Of a stretch of 64,000 nt of DNA, positions 22,880 to 35,065 are shown in pieces; position 1 is the first letter of the stretch; every line of letters begins with the position of its first letter. The stretch spans positions 17,928 through 81,927 of the forward strand of contig VXIS01000221.1 in assembly GCA_008704415.1 (NCBI GenBank), read 5' to 3'. Both the position numbers and the translations under genes were made by a program. Origin of the DNA: Sphaerosporella brunnea. Lineage: Eukaryota > Ascomycota > Pezizomycetes > Pezizales > Pyronemataceae. A model generated the notes under the pieces. The model did not search any database. It worked only from the letters and a program-made list of their open reading frames with translations, and was not told the origin of the DNA.

Positions 22880-25500
22880 GCTGGAAGATATGTTGGTTGT
22901 TGATGGACTGGCAGATATGGGGTTTTGCGCATGGCATGGAGCTGGTTAGGGCTGCGCTCCCCATTGGGGATTTGGGTCGGGATTTGTACCCGACTGTTTG
23001 GGGGGGTGGAATTGTACCGGACTGTCGCGAGGGTAGGGTGCACATCCACTGACTGTCGCGGCACAGCATCCATCACTCTCACTGTCAATGCAGCTTGTCT
23101 TCTGTCCCCAAAACACGCAGTGTCAGCACACCGTATCATGCCCGGCCGCTACTAACATCTAACTACCACTACCAGGGAGCATATGGGTCCGTGACCACTA
23201 TGTCATAAGTTGTCTGGCCTCGGGAGGACGCAAAGCGCAAGCCACGATCCGCTGGCTCCTGTCTACCGCCTTGCTAGATTATATACCTGGAACGAGACCA
23301 CATGCGCGTGAAGATGTTAGTATTCTCATTCCGAGTGGCAAAGATCCGTCGCGTGCGCTATTTGCGTCCCATCCGTTCTCGCGAGAATTCGCTGGGTTGC
23401 TGATGCAGAAAGATGTACGGGATGGTGCATCATCATTTTCACACCCGACAAAACCTTTCAACCTCACCACGCCACCCTGCCGACTGCGATTATGCCGCAC
23501 GACGCTAAGCTAGCCCAGCGCGAAACGAGCGCAAGCGCCAGGCGGCTCGCCCCGCCGGGTGTTGGGGTTAGGGTTAGGGACACGCGCGCAAGCGACGACA
23601 TCTAAGCGCGGAAACGCGAATCGCTGTGACTTCGCAAGCCCGTGGGAGTGTGTTCTGCAGACGCAATCGAAGCACTTCCGCCGTCCCACGCAGCGGTTAC
23701 GGTCACCCAGCCAGAGCGTGTCAGTTTTGTCGGACTGTGCGGCCTAGCGTGATGAGCGCGTGCTTGCGGTGATGCATGCGCTGGTTACACACATACACCA
23801 AGCACCAGAGGGCTTTGTAATCTGAATGCGCCGCTACAGTGATGTACGTTGGTTGGACAGCATAGGGTAATAGGCGAGTGATTAGTGGTGAGGCCCGATG
23901 GGGGGTGGGTCGCTGTTAGGGGGATCTAACGTTCAATCCAATTACTCCCTCCATCCTTTTCTTTCTCAGACCCTGTCTTTGAACATCAGGCGCATAGAGC
24001 CTCAAACCAAGCAGTCGTATTTACAATAGTCAGTGATAAGTTATGATGAGCAAGGGGTGCGGCAAGTGAGCGGTTCATCAAAAACTGATTGTTTCTAACT
24101 TACGATGATAACAGCCGCGTTGCCGGACCCGGTTTGTGAACAGCAATTCGGAATGTGAGATCAAACACAATCTTTTGCGACTGTGGTAAAGCTTACGGCG
24201 ATAACTTGACGGGGGTCCATAATTCCCCTGGTTCTGCCAATTCATCAGAATAATACAACACAGCAACGAAACAGAAAATCAATGAGTTCATGAAACTTAA
24301 CAACAATACAACATCCACGGCGAATTGAATAAGAGGCCCAGAAGGTGGCCGGTGCAGTGCTCAATGAAGCAAATCTTGAGCAGTGGCGGCGGCTGCAAAA
24401 AAAGACTCTGGCTGCCGGAATAACGAGACAAAAGCCGCAGACACTGATGATGCTTCCTCCACAAAGGAAGATATGGAGCATCCTAATATCTGTCGTTCAT
24501 GATGAGTTTCAATCGTTGTAGTGCTGTTTCTGTGCAATTATTTGTGGGTTGTCGCTGTTTCTACACAAACCGGATTATGTTCCATGGTTGCATGATTCCG
24601 CTATCACACTGTAAAATATTTTCAAACCGTGAGTTGTTAACTGTGCAAAGCTTGGAATGGCAATTGACTTAGATTCCACTCAGCTACAACACATACGGGA
24701 TGCCTCGAATGTGAACGGTTTGAGGGATCAGCCTCGCCACGCGGCAGTTAAAAATAGTGACGCAGCGTAATAATAGAGACTTTGGAAGAGCGGGCTATTG
24801 GATGAACCAGTCTTGAAAATGGTGCAGAAATTGGAAGCTTGTCATGGGTGAGTGGTTAGGTGCGTGATCGAGGACACGGGGTACAGACATGTTTAGACAG
24901 CATTCCAACCCTGCCCATTCAATTTGAAAACAACGTGTTTGATGCGCATGGCGTGCGGCACACGAGTAGGATATGTGGTTGAGCACTTTCCATATGTTGG
25001 AGGGGTCAGGCACAACCCGGTTTGGATCTGTAGCAGAAATCAGCAGCTCTCAACTGGCAGCCTCCGTCGTGGAGAGTTGAATTCGCAAATCGTGTAAAGG
25101 TGGAATGGACATTGTGAGTGGTAAGATAAAACAGGTCTTTTACTCTTCTGACGCAGAGAAGGCTTGCACTCATCGGAACAGCGTTGTTCTGTCTTCGGCG
25201 TGTTTTTGAATGTTGGCACACGCGAAAACCTAACCCATGAGCAGGTACAAGCGTGATTTTTGGATGTTTTCAAGAAGAAAGAAAGAAACTAACGACGAAA
25301 GACGAGAAACAGGGAGGTTGTTGATGGTATAGATGGACTCTCAGTCCAAAAATATTGCTCAATTTCACGCAGTGGGCGTCAAAAACGTGTGTAGAAGTGT
25401 TAATTGCGAGGTATAGAGACTGACGCTTCATTCTGCAGTGTAAAAGGCAGAAACAAGAGTTAACTCAGGGATTTTGATCTAGCTCTACATATACCCTGGA
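22880..25500. other. No gene recognised; one telomere-like tract
   Basis: A (TTAGGG)2 tract lies at 23568-23579. Minus-strand frames at 24078-24481 and 24795-25013 have splice-like GTAAGT/GTAAGC sites nearby (24100, 24190) but no family match; they could be exons of an unknown gene. Confidence 0.35.
23568..23579 (+). repeat. Interstitial telomere-like dimer (TTAGGG)2
   Basis: A perfect dimer preceded by GGGG, in a gene-poor stretch. Confidence 0.75.
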
Positions 25501-28020
25501 ACGTCTGAAATATGGCGGCATATGCGGTGCATGGTGGATTCATATTTATACGACGAGTGAGATGGCCGCAGTGCGGGAGTATATGCGACGCAGTCGAGAA
25601 ACAATCGCGCAATCGCAGATTGGAGAAGAGAGAGTGCTCCGTATGTTCTTGGTGTTTCGGTTCGGTACAATTCCACTCACACTGATTGTCTTTGTGAAGC
25701 ATGGAAAACACCTACCTCATGTGCTCCGGCAAACCCTCTCGCACACCTCTTTCCCTCTTTCTTCCCCGTGTTGTTCCTTGCCTCCTTCAATCAACTTTGA
25801 CACAAAAGAAAAGACTTCTGCCCATTCTCTCCCGGGTTGTTCCTTCTTTCCTGCAATCAATGTCAACAACCTCTTCGGATTGCTCATTCATCTCCTTTTT
25901 CAGCGGTCCTTGCAGCATGTTTGACACCAAAGACACAGCTTCTTCCCTTTACTAATGCATCTCCCATCACTGCGTTTCTTGCTTCCTTCAATCAACTTCG
26001 ACATGAAAATATATCACAATACAACCAGCTTTTACACAACCTAATCTTCCGTACTTCAAATTCAACACAAAAATGTACATTCCAAATCACTGCAGCCTTT
26101 GTCATTCCCATGGGCCTGCAGTTCATCATTCGCAGCATCTTCGAAATGTAACGTCCACCATGATGAACCTGTTTGTATGACAGACAACCAGGCCCACCAC
26201 CTGTACGTGTGCCCACAGGAAAAACCACTATCGACGAACCGGGTTTTAAGTCACCGCTACCATGGGGACTCTTTGTTGCGGACACCAAATCTCAACCCTG
26301 CACATCGGAGATGCCATCTGGTGGTCATCAGTTGGTGACGCACACAGATCGCTAGCCAAGACGCCTGCTGTTGAGGGACCCTTTGAGATCCACCCAAAGA
26401 GGAAAACCTATCGACAATGCAGTTACGGGGGCCTCACCATTTCCGAGCACCATGGGCTGGTATGTTCAAATACGTACTTGATCAGACTTGACTGTTGCTA
26501 ACACCAGTGCTAGGTCCACAACGGGTACATGTGCCGAGCTCATCGGCTCAGATACATCAAGGCAATGAGATACCACAGGATTTGAGTCCATCTTTGATGC
26601 ACCAGCGGCGACTGCTGTCTGTGGTTTAAACCGGACTGCACTGCGTGGTGGCCGTCAGCAGTCCACACGGAGGCGCCGAGGATCGCGCTTGATTTCAATG
26701 ACAACAACGTGTGTGAGAACTCGGAGGATCACGACAAGGCTGAGTCTAGAATTGTACAGTGCGAGTACGTGACTTAGGGTCGAGGCTCGGCGGAGGCACG
26801 GCGGAGAATCACGTATATATACATGCCGCGGAACCCATCCTGGAATCTAACTTACTCCTACCTTCTTACGCGACCATCTCGCCACATTGGTAGCAGCACT
26901 TCCCGTGAATAGTACAATCGGACCTGTTGTCGTCGCCAATTCACGGACAACCAGATTCAATTCCACATTTGACCAGAGCACACACCGACGAACTAACGAA
27001 AGAGTAGTGAAAGATCGAGTTCCACGATGAAGTTGTCCACGAAACCTGAACCAGCTCACGAAGCCGAGAACACCCCCTCGCGAACCTTGTATACGCACCT
27101 CATCGAGCATAAGGGTTGCACGTTTAAAGTCACCACAACGACACGCATCATACAACACCTAAGGCAGCGAGAGGTGCTGCTGTTGTCCCTGCCGAGTGAG
27201 GTGGTCGAGTGAATGCCCATGCAAGCGTTAGCATGGGCTCGTGCTATTGAAGACAAGCCCTGAGAGGAGGTTGAAGGCTTACAGGACAACGTCTACACCA
27301 TCGAACTGGAAAACAACCGGCTACGGAACAAGCACGACGAGGACCTGTGGGAGCCGAGGACCAGGGTGGCGCAGTTGACATAGGGGCTGTAGCAACGGAC
27401 AAGGGAGCTTGGTATAGCCAACACCCAGATCGCTGTACTTGTATGTCGCCTTAGGTCTACCACTGAATCTGTCAGAACCCCAGCAATTCGCTCCATTTCA
27501 CCACATGTGGGTCCAGCTCTGTCACGACTGGACACAGCACATGATGGTCCAGCACCTATTATGGCCCAGGACGCAATCCACATGACAAGGCAGGCAGCTG
27601 TCAGGGAACGGTACACAATCCACACCACGATGCCAGTTTCCCTTACCCCGCTGCCTTTACGCCCAACCATGGAGCGGAGCGGATTCCACCCGGCAATGCA
27701 AATATTACTGGTCCATACTCGGATGCCATATATGGAGTTTAGCGTGACGCTCACTTCATACTCTATATCTCAACAGAAACGACCTCTATAACTCCACGTG
27801 TGTTGCGTGGCACTTGGACTTAACCCGGACGTAAACAGAAGTCACCGGCTCACAAAGCGATGGACTTTGCAAATGGGAGTGTTCAAAGATTTTTAATGGG
27901 CAAGAACCTGAATTACGCCTGCAAAGGGTTTCCAGTTTCCATTTTGAATCAATCGCAACATCGGTTCAAGAGCACCCATCACCGGCCTGCACCACCTCAA
28001 TTGAAAAACTGCAAACGTGC
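25501..28020. other. No gene recognised; weak internal repetition at 25740-26010
   Basis: Blocks such as GTTCCTTGCCTCCTTCAATC, GTTCCTTCTTTCCTGCAATC and CTTGCTTCCTTCAATC recur with spacing of about 80-180 bases in pyrimidine-rich sequence. No protein family was seen to 28020. Confidence 0.35.
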
Positions 28021-29388
28021 TCACAACATTGAATAGCCCCCGTATGCTATAGCGCCCTGCCTGAAGGCACGCGCGAGAGAGATAGCAAGCTGTTCTTGAA
28101 CAGTGATTTTCCAAACGTCCTTCCAAAGTGTTGAGCAAGCCGCAACCCTCCCGCTTCTCCCAGCTGCATTCTTTTGGGGGGCCCAAGTCATTTTGAGATT
28201 GAATCGAACGCCCTCACACTCGATAGGAGGAAGTCTGGCACCCACTCCACGGGCGTAATGACTATCTTCCGAAATTTCAAGGCCACAATGGGTAAATCCT
28301 GCACCGGACTGGTTCCGGAGTGTGGAGCGGGCCCCAACCCTCCCGCTCCTACCAGCGTCATTCTTTTGCTGGGTCCGTAGTCGTTCCGAGATGGAATTGA
28401 ATGACCCCAAGCTCCGCACAAGCAAATCCGGCACTAACTCAGCGGGCACCATTTTCTCTTCCACACGATGAGGACGCTCGTCGTCAGCGGTTTTGTCAGC
28501 TTCTAGTTCCTCGAGCAACTCCAGCACTGGGACGTGTGGCAGCTCACGACGCTTCCGGTTGCCAAAGTGCTTTTGGCTCCGGATGCGATTGCCCCACATC
28601 TGCAATCCGAACCGGTGAAGATTGTTTGCTGCGGCTACAACATCCGGGTACCAGTAGTTGAGGGACAGGTAGTGCTGTGCACAGGTCGGGGCACCCCGAC
28701 GGGGTACGGGGAGCGACGGCGCGGCGACCGCCTCAACGTACCCCCGATCCACCCCGCCGCGCCCCGTTCATTCCACTGCCACCCCGTTGGAACCCTGGTC
28801 ACGCCAATGCTCCATATACATGCCGCCGCGGCGATACCCTGTCACACCCGCCCAACCCCGGTCACCCCGTAGCGCGCCGGTGCGCCCCGTCCCACGCTGG
28901 TGCACCTTGCCCTGCCCCGGCCTACCTCGTCTCGCCCCACCCGCCCACGGCCCGACCCGTCACCCAGTGCACAGCTCTAGGGACAGGTTGTTGAGCGTCA
29001 CGGTCAGAACTCTCGACCAATGACTTGGCGAACCGGAATGATCCCTGGGATGGTATATCTGCCAGCTCTGGTCGACGATGAATTTGACAAGCAGAGCAAA
29101 GAACTTCTCCACATTCTTACCGGGCGAGAAAAGGCTGAAATTTCTGTACTGTTCAGATATGGTCATTGCCCGGATGGAATTTACACTTTGGTAGCGGTTG
29201 ATGGGTTGGGCAACCGTTCGGAGGCTATCGAAGAGAAGCACTGACAGTAGTCCGGGAGTATTGAGGTGGCCCCGATGTTGTTTGGATTCCTGGTTTGAAC
29301 AGAGATATGAGGCGCTCCGCAAAGCGCTCAGGTACAGCTGCAAAGAAAGGTCATCAGTGGAATCAATAATCACAAGAGGGTGACACAC
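28021..29388 (-). pseudogene. R1 copy c, split by a hAT-type MITE
   Basis: Upstream of the insertion (28980-29388) the minus-strand frame gives FSLFSPGKNVEKFFALLVKF, IVDQSWQIYHPRDHSGSPSH and WSRVLTVTLNNLSL. Downstream of it (28021-28670) the protein resumes with SLNYWYPDV, LHRFGLQMWGNRIRSQKHFG, LELLEELEADKTADDERPHR and GLEISEDSHYARGVGARL, followed by two QQKNDAGRSGRVGA-like repeats. Joined across the insertion this is the longest continuous R1 core. The upstream frame extends to 29388 without a clear start. No family is recognised. Confidence 0.65.
28670..28979. mobile_element. hAT-type MITE, 310 bp, inserted in R1
   Basis: The target duplication GGGACAGG (8 bp) flanks the element at 28662-28669 and 28980-28987. 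Terminal inverted repeats match at 14 of 16 positions: TAGTGCTGTGCACAGG at the left and, as reverse complement, TAGAGCTGTGCACTGG at the right. An 8-bp duplication is the hAT superfamily signature. The interior is C-rich on the plus strand and has no coding capacity, so movement would need a transposase in trans. The empty site is confirmed by R1 copy a, where the same sequence is uninterrupted. Confidence 0.9.
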
Positions 29389-31514
29389 ACGTTTTTACAG
29401 TAGCTGAAGGCAAAAAGATCCGCCCTGTGGAAGACAACGTGGCGTCGGCATGGTTTATGAATGCGTGCGTGGTTAAAGCACGCATCATCGTGGCAAGATC
29501 GAGACACTGTCACCTTTTAGTGGCGGATCCGGAATTGCGAGCCTTGACTGACATGTCAGACGGCGGGGCCGGCGAAGGGACGAAGAAGACATTGCATTGG
29601 CGCAGAACAAGATCACGTACCGAGGTGAGGTCCAGGCTCGTATTGCAGGGCTGCTGTCAAAGTTTAGCCTGTGGGAATAATCGAGACAGAGAAGGCACTG
29701 ACGCGCAGCAAGACACAGCGCCAGAAACACATGGGGGACAGTAGGTAGTCAAACAGGGTAGTTGCAAGGTGGTGGGGAGCATGCGGGTTGTTCAGAGGTC
29801 GTGAAGCGGTGGATGATGGGAGAGCTGGTAAACAGTTGCTTGAGAAGAGGGTGTAGTTGTAAGTGGTATGTAGAGGTCTATCTGCATTCTGGGTTCAACC
29901 TGGGGTGTCTATCTAACTAGGTACCCTGAAAATCACTCAACCTTTACCTTAGCCCTACACTATCCATCACTCAACCCATATGCGCACCTAACTCTCCGGG
30001 CGCGGCCTACGCGTTTGGTTTCCTTGTATTTCCATTCTCCCAAGCAGGGGACCACACCGTAGGCCACGCGCGTGAGCGCGGAGGTGATTCTGTATCTTAA
30101 ATGCTACATTGTCACCGGCGAATTGCAATATGATTGACACAAAATAAACCAGCGGGAAGACAGTTGAAGGGGTCATGACGTTGACGAGTCCGCGTTCCGG
30201 ATGTAGCTCAGCGGGTGTTTGTGCAAAGGGGTCAAAGGTGATGTGTTCAAAGGTGAGGGGGCTGATGAAGTGTTAAGGCAAAGTTTAGCGTTTGGGGGCT
30301 GCGAGTAAATTACACGCGTGAAAATGCATGTCACGCGTCTCAACACAGATTGTCACTCCCCATGCCACAGGTGGAGTAGGCGCAGAGTGCAAAACCAACA
30401 ATGATTGGTCCGATGAAGATGTTGCAGTGAAAAAAAACGCAGAATTTTGCAGACAACGCCAGCTGCCTGTGTCGCCTCATCCGGTGGCTACGATTCAAGG
30501 CTTGACGTACGCCACCACGATGGAAGCCATATTGTCACCCACTATCTCTTGCGTGCTTGCCACTTCGTTCGCAGCCAGCGGCCAGTCTGCCATCCACCTC
30601 ATGGCCAATGCTACCTGACCCTCAACGATGTCCGGAGCAACTGCCATTCGTCGACTGAGTGCTATCAATTTCATTAGATGCGACAGGGCATTGTAGAGGT
30701 CCGGCAGTGGGGCAAGCAAAGTTAAGATGCGATCTGGAGGGGGCAAATAATAGTCGTGGGCTTGCATTGCATTAATGCCGAGGCTGTATAGCGCGCCGAT
30801 CTTTGACACTTTCAGGGCAAACGATGACTGCGTCGGCACGTCCACCAGCACCAGCCTGAGTGCCGGAATAGCCAATCTTTGCATCCGGGAGCTGCGGATC
30901 CCGATGATGCAGCAGCTCAGGACATTAATGGCACCAGGCAGGGCCTGGCAGAGAATGATTTTGGAACGCTTGGTGTGGACGAGGTGCTGCGCAAGTTCAA
31001 TCTGGGTTTTGCCTCTGTGCCATGGCGCAGTGGCTGCGCATGCTTCCCCCGTTCCGGGCTGCGTACTTATGTGATTTCGTCGTCCAATTGGGGCGTTTGG
31101 CGGCCTAGGGTGTCACTGTCTGCACCGCGATGAGTTCAATTCCGCGATCCCATCGGTCAGTTTGTCTGTCGGGCAGGGAGCTTCTGTCAGACTTGCTCTC
31201 AGTCATTTGATCTCCCTGCGCCGCCCCCTCTGTCGCCTTTTGCTGCCAACAATGCAAATGCATAGCACCAAATAGAGCGTAACTTGGTCCGCAGTTGTGC
31301 AGTTGACTGTGGGCTGGTCAGCTGAATACGTCATTTGTTCTCAGAGGTACAAATCCCCAATCTGTCCGAACATCGACATTCCAGTGCTGAGGAAGTTAAT
31401 TTTAATCATTGCCAAAGTGCTGGATTGTGTTTCACGGTGGTGTGGGCAGGAGGTACGGAATTGTGGGCTTATCTTTTGCGTGTCCAGGGGTGATTGAACT
31501 GAGGTGATGGTGGC
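29389..31514. other. No gene assigned; one coding-like minus-strand frame
   Basis: A minus-strand frame at 30495-30884 (about 130 codons: AIPALRLVLVDVPTQ, YYLPPPDRILTLLAPLPDLY) looks protein-like but has no recognised domain; it may be a last exon. A plus-strand frame at 29427-29744 is also open. Nothing else was found. Confidence 0.3.
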
Positions 31515-31611
31515 CAGTGCTGTGCACAAAGCGGGGGGAGGGAAAATCTGGGTCCGTTGAAGCGGTTGTTGCCCCGTCGCGCCCTCTGCCCCCAATCTGT
31601 GCACACCACTG
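31515..31611. mobile_element. Possible short hAT-like inverted-repeat element
   Basis: CAGTGCTGTGCACAAA at the left and, as reverse complement, CAGTGGTGTGCACAGA at the right match at 14 of 16 positions and resemble the MITE termini at 28670. The flanks show no 8-bp duplication, so it may be an eroded copy or chance around the palindrome GTGCAC. Confidence 0.3.
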
Positions 31612-32217
31612 ACTTTAGGTGTAAAGTTCAGAACCAATTGATGGTCGATATGAGTAAATCGTGGATAATAAGATTAGATGAGAGATATGCCGGAAGTGGT
31701 AAGGTCGCGCGCACGCCGCCACGACATGGATATGTAATTTTCGGAATAAGCGAGAATACAGGGGCGTAGTTGATGCTTGGATAGGGGGAGTGTTGAGGTA
31801 TCCAGTGTGCGTCACGCTATACCCTATATATCATTTGAGTATGGACTGGGTTACTAGGGTTTCATAGCAATGTAGTTAGATTAAGATTTGAAGCTAGCAA
31901 GCCGTTGCTGCACCTAAGTGGCAGTAACCGCACGTTAGCTCCTTACCATTGATATATAACATCGCGATACGTTCTACACTGGTGACAACCTATTTACAAC
32001 AAACTGCGAGTCAATTAATTTGTCGTCCGCTATCTGGCAATACTAATCTTGGATCCAGCAGAATGTCAGGCGCACGAGAATCCGCACATATGGCCTTGCC
32101 GACCCCGCAGCAAACGAGGAAAAGTCTAATGTTCTTCCCGTGAAATTTATCCCCTTGCAGTAATGACATTTTTACCATTCCTAAGAAAAGACTGGTTTGC
32201 TGAGCATGTAGGCCAGG
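31612..32217. other. No gene recognised
   Basis: AT-richer than the surroundings; short frames only. Confidence 0.4.
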
Positions 32218-33162
32218 GTTCTCACGGTTGCATTTGACCAGCTGTCACTGAGCGCCCGGTACCGTGCTGTGTTCCCCAGCCTTCAGGTTGTGGCCGCTGG
32301 CACCAACCTTTACCGATTTGATACACGGATGTGAGTGACTGGGCTCAGCATGCAATAACACTTTACCACCCGGACGGTTCGGCTGCTGTCACAGTGCCTA
32401 GTGCTGGAGTTGCCTAACAAACTCCAAGCTGACAAAACCGATTGTAAGGAAGATGATGATACCACACGTGGAGCTGATGGTGCCCATCCTCGCGATGAAC
32501 TTTCGGAAGATAATGATAACCCTCATTGAAGTCACTATGAAATTTCTGAAGGAGAATATGACGCTCGTGGAGTTGGTTCTGGATTGGATTGTTGTTGCCC
32601 TGAACGGTTCAAAGATGAAAATGGTGCCCGTGAAGCTGATGGCAATCGTCTTCGCAATGAACATTTGGAAGATGACGATAACGCTCGTGGATGTTGCTGT
32701 GAAATTTCACAAGAAGGATATAAGACTCGTGGAGTTGGTTCCAAATTGGATTGTTGTCGCCGTGAAATTTTGGAACATGAACATGACGGTCATGACGTTG
32801 GTTCCGGATTGGATTGTCATCGCCGTGAACTTTTGGTAAATGACCATGGCTTGTGGAGTTCGTGGTGGATACAATTGTTATTGCCATGAACCTGAGGAGG
32901 CAATTCATTGGGCCACGGACAAAAACTTTGAGAGCATGACGCACCGCCTCAAAAAGATGGTTCCTCATTCTACAACAAGACCAAGCTAGCGGTCGGTACA
33001 AGACGTGAAGAAATTCTCACCGACCCTGCGTGCAGGGACGTTGATGCCGCCAAAATCTTGGTAGAAAACCTTTCAGACAACATTGTGAAATTTCAGACTG
33101 ACTGTGAACTTGAAATAGCAAATTCGTTGCAGGCCAAGCCTGCCCTCCTTTTGTCCATGTAA
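32218..33162 (+). pseudogene. R1 copy d with long C-terminal repeat region
   Basis: The plus-strand frame from 32218 to 32889 has three in-frame stops and no frameshift. It starts VLTVAFDQLSLSARYRAVF, continues QVVAAGTNLYRFDTRM and LVLELPNKLQADKT, then a run of Asp/Glu and repeats of the type YDARGVGSGLDCC, YKTRGVGSKLDCCRREIL, HDGHDVGSGLDCHRREL. Two frameshifts later the reading continues through HEPEEAIHWATDKNFESMTH and RREEILTDPACRDVDAAKIL to a TAA at 33160-33162. This copy shows the part of R1 that follows the repeats. Function unknown. Confidence 0.62.
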
Positions 33163-34282
33163 TCACGCCTATTTGGAAAAATCTAAACGGTTGCGCACAT
33201 GTTGTGAGCCTTGTTGTCCTTTCCAAGATTGCTTTTTTTTGAGATTGCCGAGATCATGACTCCTCAGTCAAGGCATCTGTCCTCAGCACCAATAGCTCCA
33301 GTTTCTCATGATTATATGAGTATTTCACTCAGTATCGCCATCGCTGTTAATGATCGCAACGTAGAAATAATTGAGGAGGGAGGGCCGGTTGTACTGAGCT
33401 AGTTGCTCTCAGGAAAACCAGGCAGATGGGGGCCCTATTGACCCAGTCGACCTAGGCTCTGTAACATGTAGAGGCTTGCTACATATTGCAGTGTGGTCTT
33501 GAATTCCTTGGGTCTGTGATTCACAGACATCGACATAATCGTTGATGTGGCGCTTCCTTTTATCAATAACACTGTGAGATGTCTTGTCCGGAGTGACAGC
33601 GCGTGGCTCTATGCACGGGCACCAGTTTGACACCGGGGACAGCCAACAGCGTTATGCTGAAAGCGTCCCCATGCTCCAGCCTGGGCTTACTGTTCAAAGG
33701 CAGCTGGTAGCAGCGGATCGCAGCTGGCCATAGCACAACCGTGACTGTTTTCAAGGCACTGCATCCACCCTGGTGGCCATCTTGATGGATAAATTGCCGA
33801 CGCGCAAGTGTAGCAGAAGCAGCGAGACCAGCCAAGGTGCTTGGGGGGGCGGGTGGGGTCGTTGCAAAGCAATAAAATGTGACATCTTAAAATACCTTTG
33901 CAGAGCAGAACGGTGTCTACCAATATGCAGAAGAGCTGCCCCGTCGTCGAGGTCTTGAATCGATTCTCATACAAGAAAGGTGGGTCAGCTATTGGCGCTG
34001 ACGTAGCTCATAAGGGTAACGGGCTACACGATTAGTGGCGGCTATTGCTGAAGCAAGACAACCCCGCGAAGTTGATGGACACCGGTACACACCTGTGTTC
34101 CACCAAATCAACCCACCCAATGTAAACTATGCCCACCACAACACCCAACTCGAGTATGCCTCGGTACAGTGGCAATGACCAAACTCAGCGGCTGAAATCG
34201 TGAGTTACAAAGCTTCCCTAGCCCACTACCTCTGATGGATACACGCTATCGCCTCCCTCCTGGACTTACCCGCTGTAGTTCA
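33163..34282. other. No gene recognised
   Basis: Only short frames without family motifs. Confidence 0.4.
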
Positions 34283-34640
34283 TGCGGGATATGGGTGGAG
34301 ATACCCAGATTTTTACCATTCAATCTGGGTAACCAGCAGGTGAGGTTTTACCCGGTAATTTACCCGGTTTTCCTGGGTCAAATACGCAGGTAATGGGTAT
34401 CTCGCAGCCGAGGGCAGGCCAGAATACACCGGGCGATCTGGATATCTCAGTTTTTTACTTCGTGAGAGCTGCATATCTCGGGTTGTTTACTCGGTGCCAG
34501 CGGTGTATCTGAGGTGTTTTACACAGTCGAATTTTGGTATTGGATACCATTTTACTCTGCCGAATCCTTGTAAATTCTGCCGCTTCCCATACTCGCACCC
34601 CCGCTCTTTTTTTCACCCGGTTCACCCCCCCGTTCACCCA
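34283..34640 (+). repeat. Repeat R6, copy 2
   Basis: GCGGGATATGGGTGGAGATA, TGGGTCAAATACGCAG, CGCAGCCGAGGGCAGGCCAG, then three units starting GGATATCTCAG, GCATATCTCGG and GTGTATCTGAGG. The same order is found on the minus strand at 15575-16015. The left part also contains a short hairpin (CCCAGATT / AATCTGGG). Confidence 0.75.
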
Positions 34641-35065
34641 CACCGCCGCCCGCACCCCTCCTTGCCGATCGCCAAGAAGCAAATTCAACTTTGAGTTCGC
34701 TCCGCTTCAGCCTGCAGCAACCGCCACTCCGGTATACGCCACCGTCACCAGAAAACACCACCGAAAAACGCCGCTCCAAGTGCTCAACATAGCGATAGAT
34801 GCAGAACCCACGGACCTGGAAACTGCCACCGAAGCGGCCGACGCGCGCTTGTCTCTGTCATTCCACGAAACAAGTCATCAAGAATGATGTTACACGTGGT
34901 GATCCAAGCCCTGGAGGACCTTTGGCAACGATACTGAAACGCGACTGCGCTGCAGTACACACTGCTAGATTCAGACATGGTTGTGAAATTGAATAGAATT
35001 GTATTTATCCGTGTGGGGTGGCAGCGGTGGAGTGAGACGGTCTTGCCGGCTCGACCCTAACCCGC
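34641..35065. other. No gene recognised
   Basis: C-rich start, then short frames without family motifs. Confidence 0.4.

Noticed and set aside
30190..30260. tRNA-like GTAGCTCAGCGGG
   Set aside because: Box-A-like word only; no cloverleaf, no acceptor stem and a poor box B. It could be a SINE head, but that is unsupported.
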